In this document: positions 35,991 through 43,608 of the stretch, piece by piece
Layout: the number at the start of each line of letters is the position of its first letter
Numbering within the stretch: the first letter of the stretch is position 1
DNA from: Labrenzia sp. R4_2
GTDB lineage: Bacteria > Pseudomonadota > Alphaproteobacteria > Rhizobiales > Stappiaceae
Direction of reading: 5' to 3'
Length of the DNA stretch: 64,000 nucleotides
Assembly (NCBI RefSeq): GCF_017743865.1
Contig: NZ_JAGHRJ010000010.1
Span: 1-64,000 of the forward strand
Program-made: the position numbers and the translations under genes
The notes under the pieces: model-generated
What the model saw: the letters and a program-made list of their open reading frames with translations, nothing else
The model's database searches: none
What the model was told of the DNA's origin: nothing

Positions 35991-36186
35991 GCCATTCCTG
36001 CTTGCCGCGCTGTTCACCGATACATTGTCCGCCAGGTTGAAGGCGTTCGGACGCCTCGGGCGCGTTCTCAGGATGCTGGCGGGAGTGGCGCTGATCGTCA
36101 TGGGGGTCGCCATGATGACGGGATACCTCTCTGCGTTCGCCTTCTGGCTCCTGGAAACCTTTCCGATACTTTCTTCGATCGGGTGA
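35986..36186 (+). pseudogene. CcdA-like membrane protein 3' fragment
   Basis: Reads VPFLLAALFTDTLSARLKAF, a short basic linker, then two hydrophobic segments ending FWLLETFPILSSIG. This matches the C-terminus of CcdA/DsbD-type electron-transfer membrane proteins (PFLLAALF.., final transmembrane helix, FP.L..IG). The first ~170 residues are absent. The fragment abuts the DsbA fragment in opposite direction, so an inversion or deletion joined them. Confidence 0.65.
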
Positions 36187-36275
36187 GTCGACCGGGCGGA
36201 GAGTTGAAGAAATCGCTATTGACCTTCCCATCGCCGGATAGCGAAGGCTCGACATCAAGCAAGGAGGCGACGGCG

Positions 36276-36482
36276 ATGACCTCGAATGCCGACCAGTTGG
36301 AGCGTGAGATTCTGCGTGTGTTCAGGTGTGCCTGCCAGCAAGGCCGGCCAGACATCGCTGATTTCATGCTTGCCGCACTGGAGAGACTGGACAGCGAACA
36401 TGCGAATTCTACTGGAAGCAATCGTCCGCTGATCGATGCCTATCGCGATCTGGCCGCGATCGGCGGCTGTGGCAGGTCATGA
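36276..36482 (+). CDS. Hypothetical small protein (68 aa)
   Basis: MTSNADQLEREILRVFRCAC followed by helical sequence with a C-x-C pair and acidic/basic residues. AAGGAGG lies eight bases before the ATG, which makes this small frame credible. I recognise no family. Position between the CcdA remnant and the YnfA-MerR pair suggests it belongs to the old metal-response locus. Confidence 0.5.
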   Translation: MTSNADQLEREILRVFRCACQQGRPDIADFMLAALERLDSEHANSTGSNRPLIDAYRDLAAIGGCGRS

Positions 36483-36527
36483 ATTCGGTGGGCCGGCGGC
36501 ACTGGCCAGCTATACGGTTTCCAAGCA

Positions 36528-36851
36528 TCAAGCGGTTCGCGGACCCCACAGAATGATGGCTGCTCCGACCAGACAAATCGCAGCGCCTGTCACGTCCCAG
36601 CGGTCGGGTCGTTGCGACTCAACCATCCAAAGCCACAAGAGCGACGCGCCGATGTAGATGCCGCCATAGGCGGCATAGGCACGGCCCGCGAAATCGCTGT
36701 CGATGCGAGTGAGGAGATAGGCGAAGAGAGCAAGACTGGCCATACCCGGAATGAGCCAGAGCGGCGAACGGTCCAGGCGCAACCACGCCCAGAAGGCAAA
36801 GCAGCCGACAATTTCCGCCAGCGCCGCGCCGAAATAGACCGCCAACGTCAT
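36528..36851 (-). CDS. YnfA/UPF0060-family membrane protein
   Basis: 107 residues with four hydrophobic helices: LAVYFGAALAEIVGCFAFWA, LWLIPGMASLALFAYLLTRI, AYAAYGGIYIGASLLWLWMV and a last AAICLVGAAIILWGP. The pattern and length are typical of YnfA (UPF0060), a small SMR-like inner-membrane protein. I chose the ATG three bases after the MerR stop, which indicates co-transcription with the regulator; the upstream extension of the frame overlaps merR and is not conserved. In metal loci such proteins may export or exclude a cation. Confidence 0.85.
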   Translation of the reverse strand: MTLAVYFGAALAEIVGCFAFWAWLRLDRSPLWLIPGMASLALFAYLLTRIDSDFAGRAYAAYGGIYIGASLLWLWMVESQRPDRWDVTGAAICLVGAAIILWGPRTA

Positions 36852-36853
36852 CG

Positions 36854-37267
36854 TCACGATGCCAGCGCCTCCAGGACAGGACATTCCGGCACATCCTCGC
36901 CGGAACACTGCGCGGCGGTCGCAGCCAGCACCTGCTCGATCCGTTTCAGGTCGGCGATCTTGTCCCGGATATCGGCGAGGTGTCGCTCTGTCCGCTCCTT
37001 CACTTCGGCGCAGGTCTGCGTACCGCCATCGACGAGGTCGAGCAGGCCGCGAATCTCATCGATGGAAAAGCCGAGCTCGCGGGCGCGCAGGATGAATTGC
37101 AGCCGCGCGACGTGGGCTTCGTCATAGACGCGGTAACCCGACGCCGTGCGCGGCGGATCGGGTATCATGCCCGTCTTCTCGTAGTAGCGGATGGTTTCGA
37201 GATTGCAGCCCGTGCGCCTTGCCAGTTCGGCGCGCTGCAATTGCTTCCCGGAAACGTGATCGGCCAT
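36854..37267 (-). CDS. MerR-family metal-responsive regulator
   Basis: 137 residues: MerR winged helix (AELARRTGCNLETIRYYEKT, SGYRVYDEAHVARLQFILRA), dimerisation helix, and a metal-binding set: a Cys at TQTC and the pair in CSGEDVPECPVLEAL. This Cys...Cys-x7-Cys pattern is that of mercury-type MerR. It should bind its own promoter and switch in response to a thiophilic metal. No merT/P/A genes are left in the window; only YnfA follows it. Confidence 0.9.
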   Translation of the reverse strand: MADHVSGKQLQRAELARRTGCNLETIRYYEKTGMIPDPPRTASGYRVYDEAHVARLQFILRARELGFSIDEIRGLLDLVDGGTQTCAEVKERTERHLADIRDKIADLKRIEQVLAATAAQCSGEDVPECPVLEALAS

Positions 37268-37343
37268 TATTCGGATTCTTCCTTGAGTCTGTAGTTGCTA
37301 CAGACCTTAGCTTGCCCTGGAATGAAATTCGAGGGTGAACCGC

Positions 37344-37603
37344 ATGAGCGAGTCCAAAATCGAAACCGCGACGTTAGATGCACCGCAGGTCACCTGCAAC
37401 GTGTGATCGGCATGATCGAGGACGGCCGACCATGCCTCGATCTCGCGCAGCAACTTCACGCCGTCGAAAAGGCGATCTCCGAGGCGAAGAAGACGTTGAT
37501 CCGCGATCACCTCGATCATTGCCTGGGCGATGCTGCCGAGAGCTTGCCGGAGGAACAAAAACAATCGATAGCCGAGTTCAAGGCGATCACGAAGTATCTG
37601 TGA
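37344..37603 (+). pseudogene. CsoR/RcnR-family metal repressor, probably frameshifted
   Basis: The body GHLQRVIGMIEDGRPCLDLA then QQLHAVEKAISEAKKTLIRD HLDHC is typical of the all-helical DUF156 family, with the Cys-His-Cys metal ligands. The natural start (ATG after GAGGGTGAACC) reads MSESKIETATLDAPQ in another frame and hits a stop; the body frame enters near 37380. A one-base indel there would give a normal ~87-residue protein. A start in the body frame exists upstream (37295) but has no ribosome site and a non-family N-terminus. It could be a real mutation or a sequence error. Confidence 0.65.
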
Positions 37604-37609
37604 CGCGCG

Positions 37610-38917
37610 ATGCTCGAAGTCCTCTCGAACCGTACTTATCGGCATCTCTTCGGCGCACAGATCATCGCTCTGATTGGCACGGAACTGGCAACCGTCGCCT
37701 TGGGATTATTGGCCTTCGATCTGGCCGGCGCCGATGCCGGTACGGTCCTTGGCACCGCGCTTGCCATCAAGATGATCGCGTATGTCGGTGTGGCGACGGT
37801 TGCCGCCGCCTTTGCCGAACGGCTACCCCGGCGCGCCATGCTGGTCAGCCTCGATCTGGTGCGCGCGGGCATCGCGGTGTTGCTGCCATTCGTCACTGAG
37901 GTCTGGCAGATCTATGTGCTGATCTTCCTGCTGCAATCGGCCTCGGCGGGATTCACCCCGACGTTCCAGGCAACGATCCCCGATGTTTTGCCGGACGAGA
38001 AGGACTATACGCGGGCGCTGTCCCTGTCGCGGCTGGCCTATGATCTCGAAAGCCTGGTCAGTCCGATGCTCGCCGCGCTCCTGCTCACGCTGGTCAGCTT
38101 TCATACGTTGTTCGCCGGCACCGTCATAGGCTTTGTCGCGTCGGCCGCGTTCGTCGTCTCGGTCTTGCTGCCCAGCCCGAAGCCAAGCACGCCGCGCCCG
38201 ATCTACGAACGGACCACGCGTGGAATGCGCATCTATCTCGCCACACCCCGTCTACGTGGTCTGCTGACGGTCAACATGGCCGTTGCCGCCGCCGGTGCAA
38301 TGGTGATCGTCAATACGGTGGTCATTGTTCAAGGCGCGTTTGGATTGTCGCAGCAATCGACGGCTTTGGCGCTAGCGGCCTTCGGTGGCGGGTCGATGCT
38401 GGCGGCGCTGACCTTGCCCCGTCTCCTCGAAACCGTTTCCGACCGCGCGGCAATACTGACCGGTGTTGCGCTCATGATCGCCGGCCCGATAGCGCCGGGC
38501 TTCGTCATGCTTCTGCCGCTCTGGTTCGTGATCGGGATCGGCTATTCCACTGCGCAGACGCCGTCCGGCCGGTTGCTGCGGCGCTCTTCGCGCCCCGAAG
38601 ACAGGCCCGCACTGTTCGCCGCACAGTTTGCCCTCTCGCATGCCTGCTGGCTCGTCACCTATCCGCTGGCGGGTTGGCTCGGTGCCATGCTCGGATTGAA
38701 TCCGACATTCGTGGTTCTTGCGGTCGTCGGCGCTGTATCTTTGGTCGCCGCGGTGCTTGTCTGGCCGGTATCCGACAAAGAGACCATCGCTCATCGGCAT
38801 CCCGAGCTACCGGACAGCGACCCACACTGGAAAGAGGGCTCACCCAGCGGCGGACATCGCCAGGCTCATGCCTTCGTCATCGACGATCTGCATCCGCAAT
38901 GGCCGCGCGAGCCGTGA
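37610..38917 (+). CDS. MFS exporter, probably metal ion
   Basis: 435 residues with about 12 hydrophobic segments; the loop FAERLPRRAMLVSLDLVRAG corresponds to the MFS signature between helices 2 and 3. The hydrophilic tail has several His residues (HRHPELPDSDPHWKEG, GGHRQAHAF), as in NreB/NrsD-type nickel or cobalt exporters. It follows the CsoR-like gene by six bases, the standard arrangement for a metal-controlled exporter. Metal identity is inferred only from the regulator and His tail. Confidence 0.85.
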   Translation: MLEVLSNRTYRHLFGAQIIALIGTELATVALGLLAFDLAGADAGTVLGTALAIKMIAYVGVATVAAAFAERLPRRAMLVSLDLVRAGIAVLLPFVTEVWQIYVLIFLLQSASAGFTPTFQATIPDVLPDEKDYTRALSLSRLAYDLESLVSPMLAALLLTLVSFHTLFAGTVIGFVASAAFVVSVLLPSPKPSTPRPIYERTTRGMRIYLATPRLRGLLTVNMAVAAAGAMVIVNTVVIVQGAFGLSQQSTALALAAFGGGSMLAALTLPRLLETVSDRAAILTGVALMIAGPIAPGFVMLLPLWFVIGIGYSTAQTPSGRLLRRSSRPEDRPALFAAQFALSHACWLVTYPLAGWLGAMLGLNPTFVVLAVVGAVSLVAAVLVWPVSDKETIAHRHPELPDSDPHWKEGSPSGGHRQAHAFVIDDLHPQWPREP

Positions 38918-39344
38918 GCAACAATCCTGAATCGCCCACGCTGCGATGGCTCGTTGCTATTCAACGGGACATCGACCTTGCGTTTGCTGGTCAACCATGA
39001 GGCACTGAGGGTGGGGCCGGACCGTATAAGTACACCCGAAAAGCGGTGCGAGCTTCCGTTTCAGACTTCAGGCTCAGTTCCACCCTGTCAATTGAGACAA
39101 TTCTTTCCTGGCCACCGTGCGTCGCTTGTCGAGGTAGTCCGCCAGATCCTGAAAATGGACGCTTTTGGCGCATTTCTGGCTGTGTTCCATGCGCATGAGT
39201 GGCAGGGCGATATCACCAGAACCGAGTTTGCAAAAAAATTTCAGGAGTGTCAGATGTGAAAAGAAATCGCGACGTACTTCAGAAGCCACTTTTCTGGCAC
39301 GATTTCAGCGCCTTACGAAAGTGCCCGATCGACCCAGTACCGTT
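38918..39344. other. Intergenic region, nothing recognised
   Basis: Between the MFS exporter and traM, both ending here (convergent). Lower GC content than the neighbours, with short open frames only and no recognisable homology or strong hairpin with a T run. It may hold the debris of the recombination that separated the two repeat copies. Confidence 0.4.
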
Positions 39345-39680
39345 CTAGTGACTGGTTTCGTCCTCCGGTAAGCGAGGCACGCGGCCCAGCCTGTCGATGA
39401 CGGCGGACGTAATCTGGTGATGTGCACGCATCATCAAAAGCGCCAGCCGGTAATCGTGGCGCAGGTCCTCGCCTTCTTCTTCGAGTGGCGCATTGGCTTC
39501 AAGCGTGGACAACTTCTCATACAATGCCTGAGCGTGTTCGAGGCGTCGCCTCTGCTCACGAATGACGTCCAAGGCGACACGCTCGAGCGCGGGCTCGTTC
39601 AAGCCGACAAGAATAGCGGCAATGGAATGTTTCGCCGATGATGGTTCAAGTTTGAGGGCGAACGGTTCCGACAATTGCAA
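39345..39680 (-). CDS. traM: TraM-like quorum-sensing antiactivator
   Basis: About 111 residues: EPSSAKHSIAAILVGLNEPA, LERVALDVIREQRRRLEHAQ, then a helical C-terminus (DYRLALLMMRAHHQITSAVI DRLGRVPRL). Length, two-helix layout and the L..(D/E)L..(I/V)(T/A)(I/L)DAIR-type core match TraM of Ti plasmids, which sequesters TraR and keeps transfer off at low cell density. The only reasonable start is TTG at 39680. It lies downstream of luxR and luxI in the same direction, separated from luxI by the structured element. A broken second copy is at 34.5-34.9 kb. Confidence 0.75.
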   Translation of the reverse strand: MQLSEPFALKLEPSSAKHSIAAILVGLNEPALERVALDVIREQRRRLEHAQALYEKLSTLEANAPLEEEGEDLRHDYRLALLMMRAHHQITSAVIDRLGRVPRLPEDETSH

Positions 39681-39950
39681 ATCATCCCGCGGCTTGCGCC
39701 GCGGTGCGCCCCCGCGACAGAGAAAGATCTCGACCCCAAGCCGGGGGTTGGAAAACCGCTCTAGGCGGTCCCTGCGACCTTTAGCACCGGGGCGCCTGGA
39801 CATACGTCACAGGCCCCCGGCCGAAAGCCGAAGGATCTTGGAGCCGATACGGTCGGCTCCAATCCGCTAGAGTGGGGTTTCCACGCCCCGAGGCGGCGCG
39901 TACCGCCTCGGGCTGAGCATATTGGATCAGGTCAACGAACGCCAGACGCC
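39551..39950. repeat. ~400-bp direct repeat, copy B
   Basis: Partner of copy A at 34763-35160. This copy keeps its full context (luxI on one side, complete traM on the other), so it is the ancestral arrangement or the functional one. Crossover between the copies would delete the MerR/CsoR/MFS patch and the IS1182 fragment. Confidence 0.8.
39681..39950. ncRNA. Structured element, copy B (between luxI and traM)
   Basis: Same architecture as copy A. TGGAAA (39749-39754) pairs with TTTCCA (39878-39883), continued by CTCTAG (39759-39764) with CTAGAG (39867-39872); hairpin GGAGCCG/CGGCTCC (39840-39860) with a 7-base loop; CGGC/GCCG around CGAAA; terminal hairpin CCCGAGGCGG/CCGCCTCGGG (39887-39912). 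Compared with copy A, two base pairs in the GGxxCCG hairpin and at least two in the long helix changed on both sides. It lies 22 bases after luxI and before traM, so as RNA it could be the traM leader, the luxI 3' end, or a separate antisense transcript. Confidence 0.62.
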
Positions 39951-39972
39951 AACCTACCTGTTTTCATTAGTA

Positions 39973-40644
39973 TTATTCGGCATTTGCCATATGTCCGGTT
40001 GCGGGCCGTCGCGGCAGTTCAACATCGGCGAGAACGGGCTCGCGGAAATTGCCCGCCGTACCCAGCCGGGAACGCATGTCGAGGCTCATATCGAACAGGC
40101 CGGCATAGGTCATGGTCTTGCCGATTCGCGCCGGTGTACCGAGCTGCTCAAAGCGGCAATCGATCGATCTGAAAATCCGGGCCATTCGTGTGTCGAAGAC
40201 GGATACTATATGCTCGATGCCTGCCTGTTGGGCAGTTTCGACCATCCCGCACAAGAGCTCCACGGTGGTCCGGTTCACCGTATGATTTGCTTCGGCCCGA
40301 TCCGTTGCCTCGAAAATGCGCGGGTTGACCGCGAAACGAGAGCTCTCCCAGATCAATGGGCTCTCGACCGCCCCGCATGGCATGAGCACGGAAAATACGT
40401 CCCTGAGCATATTGGGGCCGGTCGTGGGCAAAAGCCGTACCGCCCCGCGCAGCTGCCCGGACCGCTCATCGAGCGACAGGAGGTAGAGCGGGTCCTCGGC
40501 ATCGAAGCGGTCGATCTCGCGGCCGTTTTCGACCCTCACGTCCCAGCCGAGGCGGCCGGAAAAGACTTCGGCGCGCATGCGGAACATCTCGTCGATCAGT
40601 TCGCGGTGCTTGTCCTGATCGACACTTTCGATTGTGAATATCAT
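39973..40644 (-). CDS. traI: Acyl-homoserine-lactone synthase (LuxI/TraI family)
   Basis: 223 residues. The invariant LuxI residues are visible: Arg24, Phe28, Trp34 (MRAEVFSGRLGW), Glu43, Asp45, Asp48 (GREIDRFDAED), Arg70 (GAVRLLPTTGPNML), Glu100 and Arg103 (WESSRF). It makes an acyl-HSL signal from SAM and acyl-ACP. It lies directly after the luxR gene, in the same operon direction. In Ti plasmids traI heads the trb operon; here it sits with the regulators instead. GGAGACC precedes the ATG. Confidence 0.93.
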   Translation of the reverse strand: MIFTIESVDQDKHRELIDEMFRMRAEVFSGRLGWDVRVENGREIDRFDAEDPLYLLSLDERSGQLRGAVRLLPTTGPNMLRDVFSVLMPCGAVESPLIWESSRFAVNPRIFEATDRAEANHTVNRTTVELLCGMVETAQQAGIEHIVSVFDTRMARIFRSIDCRFEQLGTPARIGKTMTYAGLFDMSLDMRSRLGTAGNFREPVLADVELPRRPATGHMANAE

Positions 40645-40730
40645 GATAGTGGTCTCCGTTCGTTGTTTGACGACGGAGACACCAGTTATCGGGGATGTTC
40701 TGACCCGAGAATCCGGCTGAACGACAGGGT

Positions 40731-41468
40731 TTACAGGGGAGGTAGAAGGAGACCAGCTCTATGGGCGATCGACACCGCATGGGTGTTGCTGGTGGCGTTG
40801 AGCTTGTGACGAGCACTCTCGAGATAGTAGCGGACAGTGTGCTGCGAGAGCCCCAGGATGGTGGCGCATTCCCAAGCCGTTTTGCCTTCCGCGATCCATT
40901 GCAGGCATTCGACCTCGCGCGGGGAAAGATGCCGTTCCAGCGGCCAGTGCCCTTCCAGTCGCAGCACCTTGTCATGAATATGTGTGGCCACGACTTGGAA
41001 GTCGCGTAGATAGAGCAGTTTGTCGTGCGTCCAGTCGCGGTCAGCCCGGTCGCAACTGATCGAAAGCAGCCCGCGATCACCATGCCGACCATGCACCGGG
41101 ATCGAGAGGCCCTTTTTCCCAAGACCGAACTCGGTCGCCTCGCCAAACAGCGTTTTGATCCTCTCGTCGGTTCTATCAAACCCCTCCCAATCGAGCGGGA
41201 GCAGGCGTCTGAAACCGGTCTGGATCACCGGATCAATTTCCACGAAACGGCGCTCCTTGTAGTGCTCCACCCAGTCCGACGAGTACGTCACCGCCAGAAA
41301 CGGATTACCCTTCGATCGGCCCGACAAGCCAATACCGAAATAGGCTGCGGAACTAAGACCGTAGCCGACGGCGAGTTCCTCCATGACGGCATCGAGGCTC
41401 TCGCGGTCCGAAACGTCGGCGATGTGTGAAAGTGTGGTGTTGAAGCTTGAGCCGACGATGTCCGACAT
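40731..41468 (-). CDS. traR: LuxR-family quorum-sensing regulator (TraR-like)
   Basis: 245 residues: N-terminal autoinducer-binding domain with the conserved Trp66, Tyr70, Asp79, Pro80 and Trp94 (DWVEHYKERRFVEIDPVI...DWEGF), and a C-terminal LuxR helix-turn-helix (HLSPREVECLQWIAEGKTAW, LGLSQHTVRYYLESARHKL). With AHL bound it should activate the tra operons and its own locus; TraM would oppose it. It follows traH's broken 3' end as in Ti-type plasmids. CTCGCGAG at 41492-41499 is a small dyad 24 bases upstream of the start. Confidence 0.92.
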   Translation of the reverse strand: MSDIVGSSFNTTLSHIADVSDRESLDAVMEELAVGYGLSSAAYFGIGLSGRSKGNPFLAVTYSSDWVEHYKERRFVEIDPVIQTGFRRLLPLDWEGFDRTDERIKTLFGEATEFGLGKKGLSIPVHGRHGDRGLLSISCDRADRDWTHDKLLYLRDFQVVATHIHDKVLRLEGHWPLERHLSPREVECLQWIAEGKTAWECATILGLSQHTVRYYLESARHKLNATSNTHAVSIAHRAGLLLPPL

Positions 41469-41642
41469 GTTTGGGTCTCTTCTGGATCACTCTCGCGAGT
41501 ATTCTGTGTTTCCGGCGATTTCCGTGGCACCGCAGCCGAGATTGGGCCTGCTAGCCCCACAAGCCTCTCGGCAGTGGACCAAAACCCCGAACCTAGCGGT
41601 CTTCTAGGAACCTTTGCCGTGTTGGGTGCTGTCGTGATCGGC

Positions 41643-41885
41643 TCAATTGTTAGCTGGCCGACTCAACACAGAAAGATCGATGCGAATTTCGGCGAGATTG
41701 GGGGCTGCTGGTACTGCGGTCTCGCGCGCGGCGTCCGCGTCCGCTCGCGATACGGCCCCTTGAGCCGGCATCGCTTCGCCAGTACGGGCTGGCTCCGGGT
41801 CTTCCAGATAGAAGACCTGCTCCCCCTCAAACCACCCGGTAAAATATGCCTTCACCGCCATCTCAAACCCCGGAGCCTCGCTCCC
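41643..41885 (-). pseudogene. traH: traH 3' part, separated by IS insertion
   Basis: The frame GSEAPGFEMAVKAYFTGWFE to DLSVLSRPANN continues traH after the IS4-type element. Removing the element and one copy of the 11-bp duplication (GGGAGCGAGGC on this strand) joins the two parts in frame. It contains a mostly proline/alanine-rich tail. No translation start belongs to it, except for an internal ATG. Confidence 0.75.
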
Positions 41886-43233
41886 ATGTGCGCTAACTTA
41901 AGGGGTTGGCATTCGTCGATCAGAGTGATTCAACATCGGGATGAATCGCTCGTTTTCTTTCGATGATGATTGGCCCAGGCTCCTCGACCGTTTTGGAAGC
42001 ACTGAGGATTTGGATACTTCGGCTCGCGAGACCGGGGCGCTGGTTCGCCGTCGAGAAGTTCGTGACGCGGCGACGCTGCTGCGTCTCGGGCTTGGCTATG
42101 GTCCCGGCGGCATGTCGCTTCGGGAAGCGGCTGCCTGGGCGCAGCTTCAGGGTGTTGCGGAACTCTCCGACGTTGCGCTTCTCAAGCGTCTGCGCGGTGC
42201 GGCGGACTGGTTCGGCATGCTGGCCGGACAGGTTCTGGCGGAGCGTGCCGGTGATACGGGCGACATGGGCGCGCGGATGTTGCGACTGGTGGATGGAACG
42301 AGCATCCGCGCGCCCGGCAGCACTGCCGCAGATTGGCGGCTGCATATGGGATACGACCCAGAGAAGCGACGGTTCACGGCCTTCGAACTGACGGACGGCC
42401 TTGAGGCCGAGCGTCTGGATCGTTTTGACCCTCTCGCCAACGAAATCCGTATTGCCGATCGCGACTTTGGCTCCCGCCCGGACTGTATCCGCGCCCTTGC
42501 CCAAGGCGTCGGCGATTATGTGGTTCGCGTCAATTGGCGCGGCCTGCACTGGCTGGACCTTCAGGGGAACCGGTTTGATACGATGGGGTTCCTGCGCGAT
42601 CTTGGGGAGCGCGAAAGCGGCGAGGCGACGGTCATGATCGGCCGTGGATGGAGCAGGTCGCCATGGACGCCGTTCCGGGCGCGCCTCATTGCCTTGCGGC
42701 TGCCTGACGACAAGGCCAGGTCGGCCAGGGACCGGGTTCTGAAAGAAACCCGCCGCAAAGGCCGGGCGGTGAAGCCGGAAACGCTGGAAGCGGCGGGCCA
42801 TGTGCTGCTTCTCACCTCGCTCGATCCTCTCGAATATCCAGCAAAGCGCGTTGGCGCGCTCTATCGCCTGCGATGGCAGGTGGAAATCGCCTTCAAGCGG
42901 CTCAAGAGCCTGCTCCATCTGGACGCATTGCGCGCCAAGGACCCCGAGCTTGCACGAGCCTGGATTTTCACCAACCTCATCGCCGCATTCATGATTGACG
43001 ACATGGTCCAGCACACGCTGGACTCTCCCCCCTGAGCCGACGGACCGGTCGCGCCGCCACGTCTCCTTCTGGCGGATCGTCAAAATGCTCTTCCATAGCC
43101 TGAAAGCCGCGATCATCGGCGCCATTCCACTCAGCAACTTCCCGGCGCGGCTGAAGGACGTTGGGCACCGCCTCAACGAGCCGCCCCGAAAGCGAAGGCC
43201 CCAGATGTCAACCCCTTAAGTTAGCGCACATGG
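41886..43233 (+). mobile_element. IS4-family insertion sequence in traH
   Basis: The element ends in inverted repeats: 41886-41908 and 43209-43231 are perfect complements (outer part ATGTGCGCTAACTTAAGG). The 11-bp target duplication GCCTCGCTCCC is present at 41875-41885 and 43234-43244. The length of about 1.35 kb and the single transposase gene are typical of IS4. Perfect ends and a perfect duplication indicate a recent insertion. Confidence 0.9.
41941..43219 (+). CDS. IS4-family transposase, frame change near the 3' end
   Basis: Residues 1-364 are in one frame: N-terminal region (DFDDDW.. / AREVRDAATLLRLG), the first catalytic Asp region (RMLRLVDGTSIRAPG), IADRDFGSRPDCIRALAQGV for the second, and the IS4 signature Y-x2-R-W-x2-E-x6-K (YRLRWQVEIAFKRLKSLLHL). 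It ends at a TGA right after a run of six C (43027-43032). The +1 frame continues with family-like sequence (FWRIVKMLFHSLKAAIIGAI) up to 43219. Either a frameshift mutation or slippage at the C run. The missing tail does not include catalytic residues. Confidence 0.88.
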
Positions 43234-43595
43234 GCCTCGCTCCCCTCATGCCGCTCGCTAACGATCCGTAGGACCTTCCCGAACAGCTCCGTACCAAGCC
43301 GCAGGTTGTCGCAGGTATCGGAGAGCTCCATGCCGATCTCCGATGGATCGGAGACGCCGAGCCTCGCCGGATATTGGGTTAGACCTACCCGGACGTTCGC
43401 CTTGCCGACCCACTGCCTGGTGGTCTCAACCGCCTGCTCTGCCGATTTCGGCGCCGGGACAAGCACCATTTTGTCGCCCTGGAGCACACGAATGGTGAGG
43501 TGGTCCGGCGCATTCATCTCGGCCACGAATTGCTGAACAACCGACACCTCGAGGCGAGGATCGGCGCATTGCTGAATGAGGGCAACGTCGATCAT
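43221..43595 (-). pseudogene. traH: traH 5' part, interrupted by the IS
   Basis: MIDVALIQQCADPRLEVSVV, LTIRVLQGDKMVLVPAPKSA and VRVGLTQYPARLGVSDPSEI match TraH of Ti/rhizobial plasmids, a small protein of unknown role encoded after traB. The native frame runs into the IS at 43234 and ends four codons later (HVR-stop). Start chosen at the ATG 13 bases after the traB stop. Loss of traH may or may not affect transfer. Confidence 0.8.
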
Positions 43596-43608
43596 TTCAT
43601 AGATCCCA

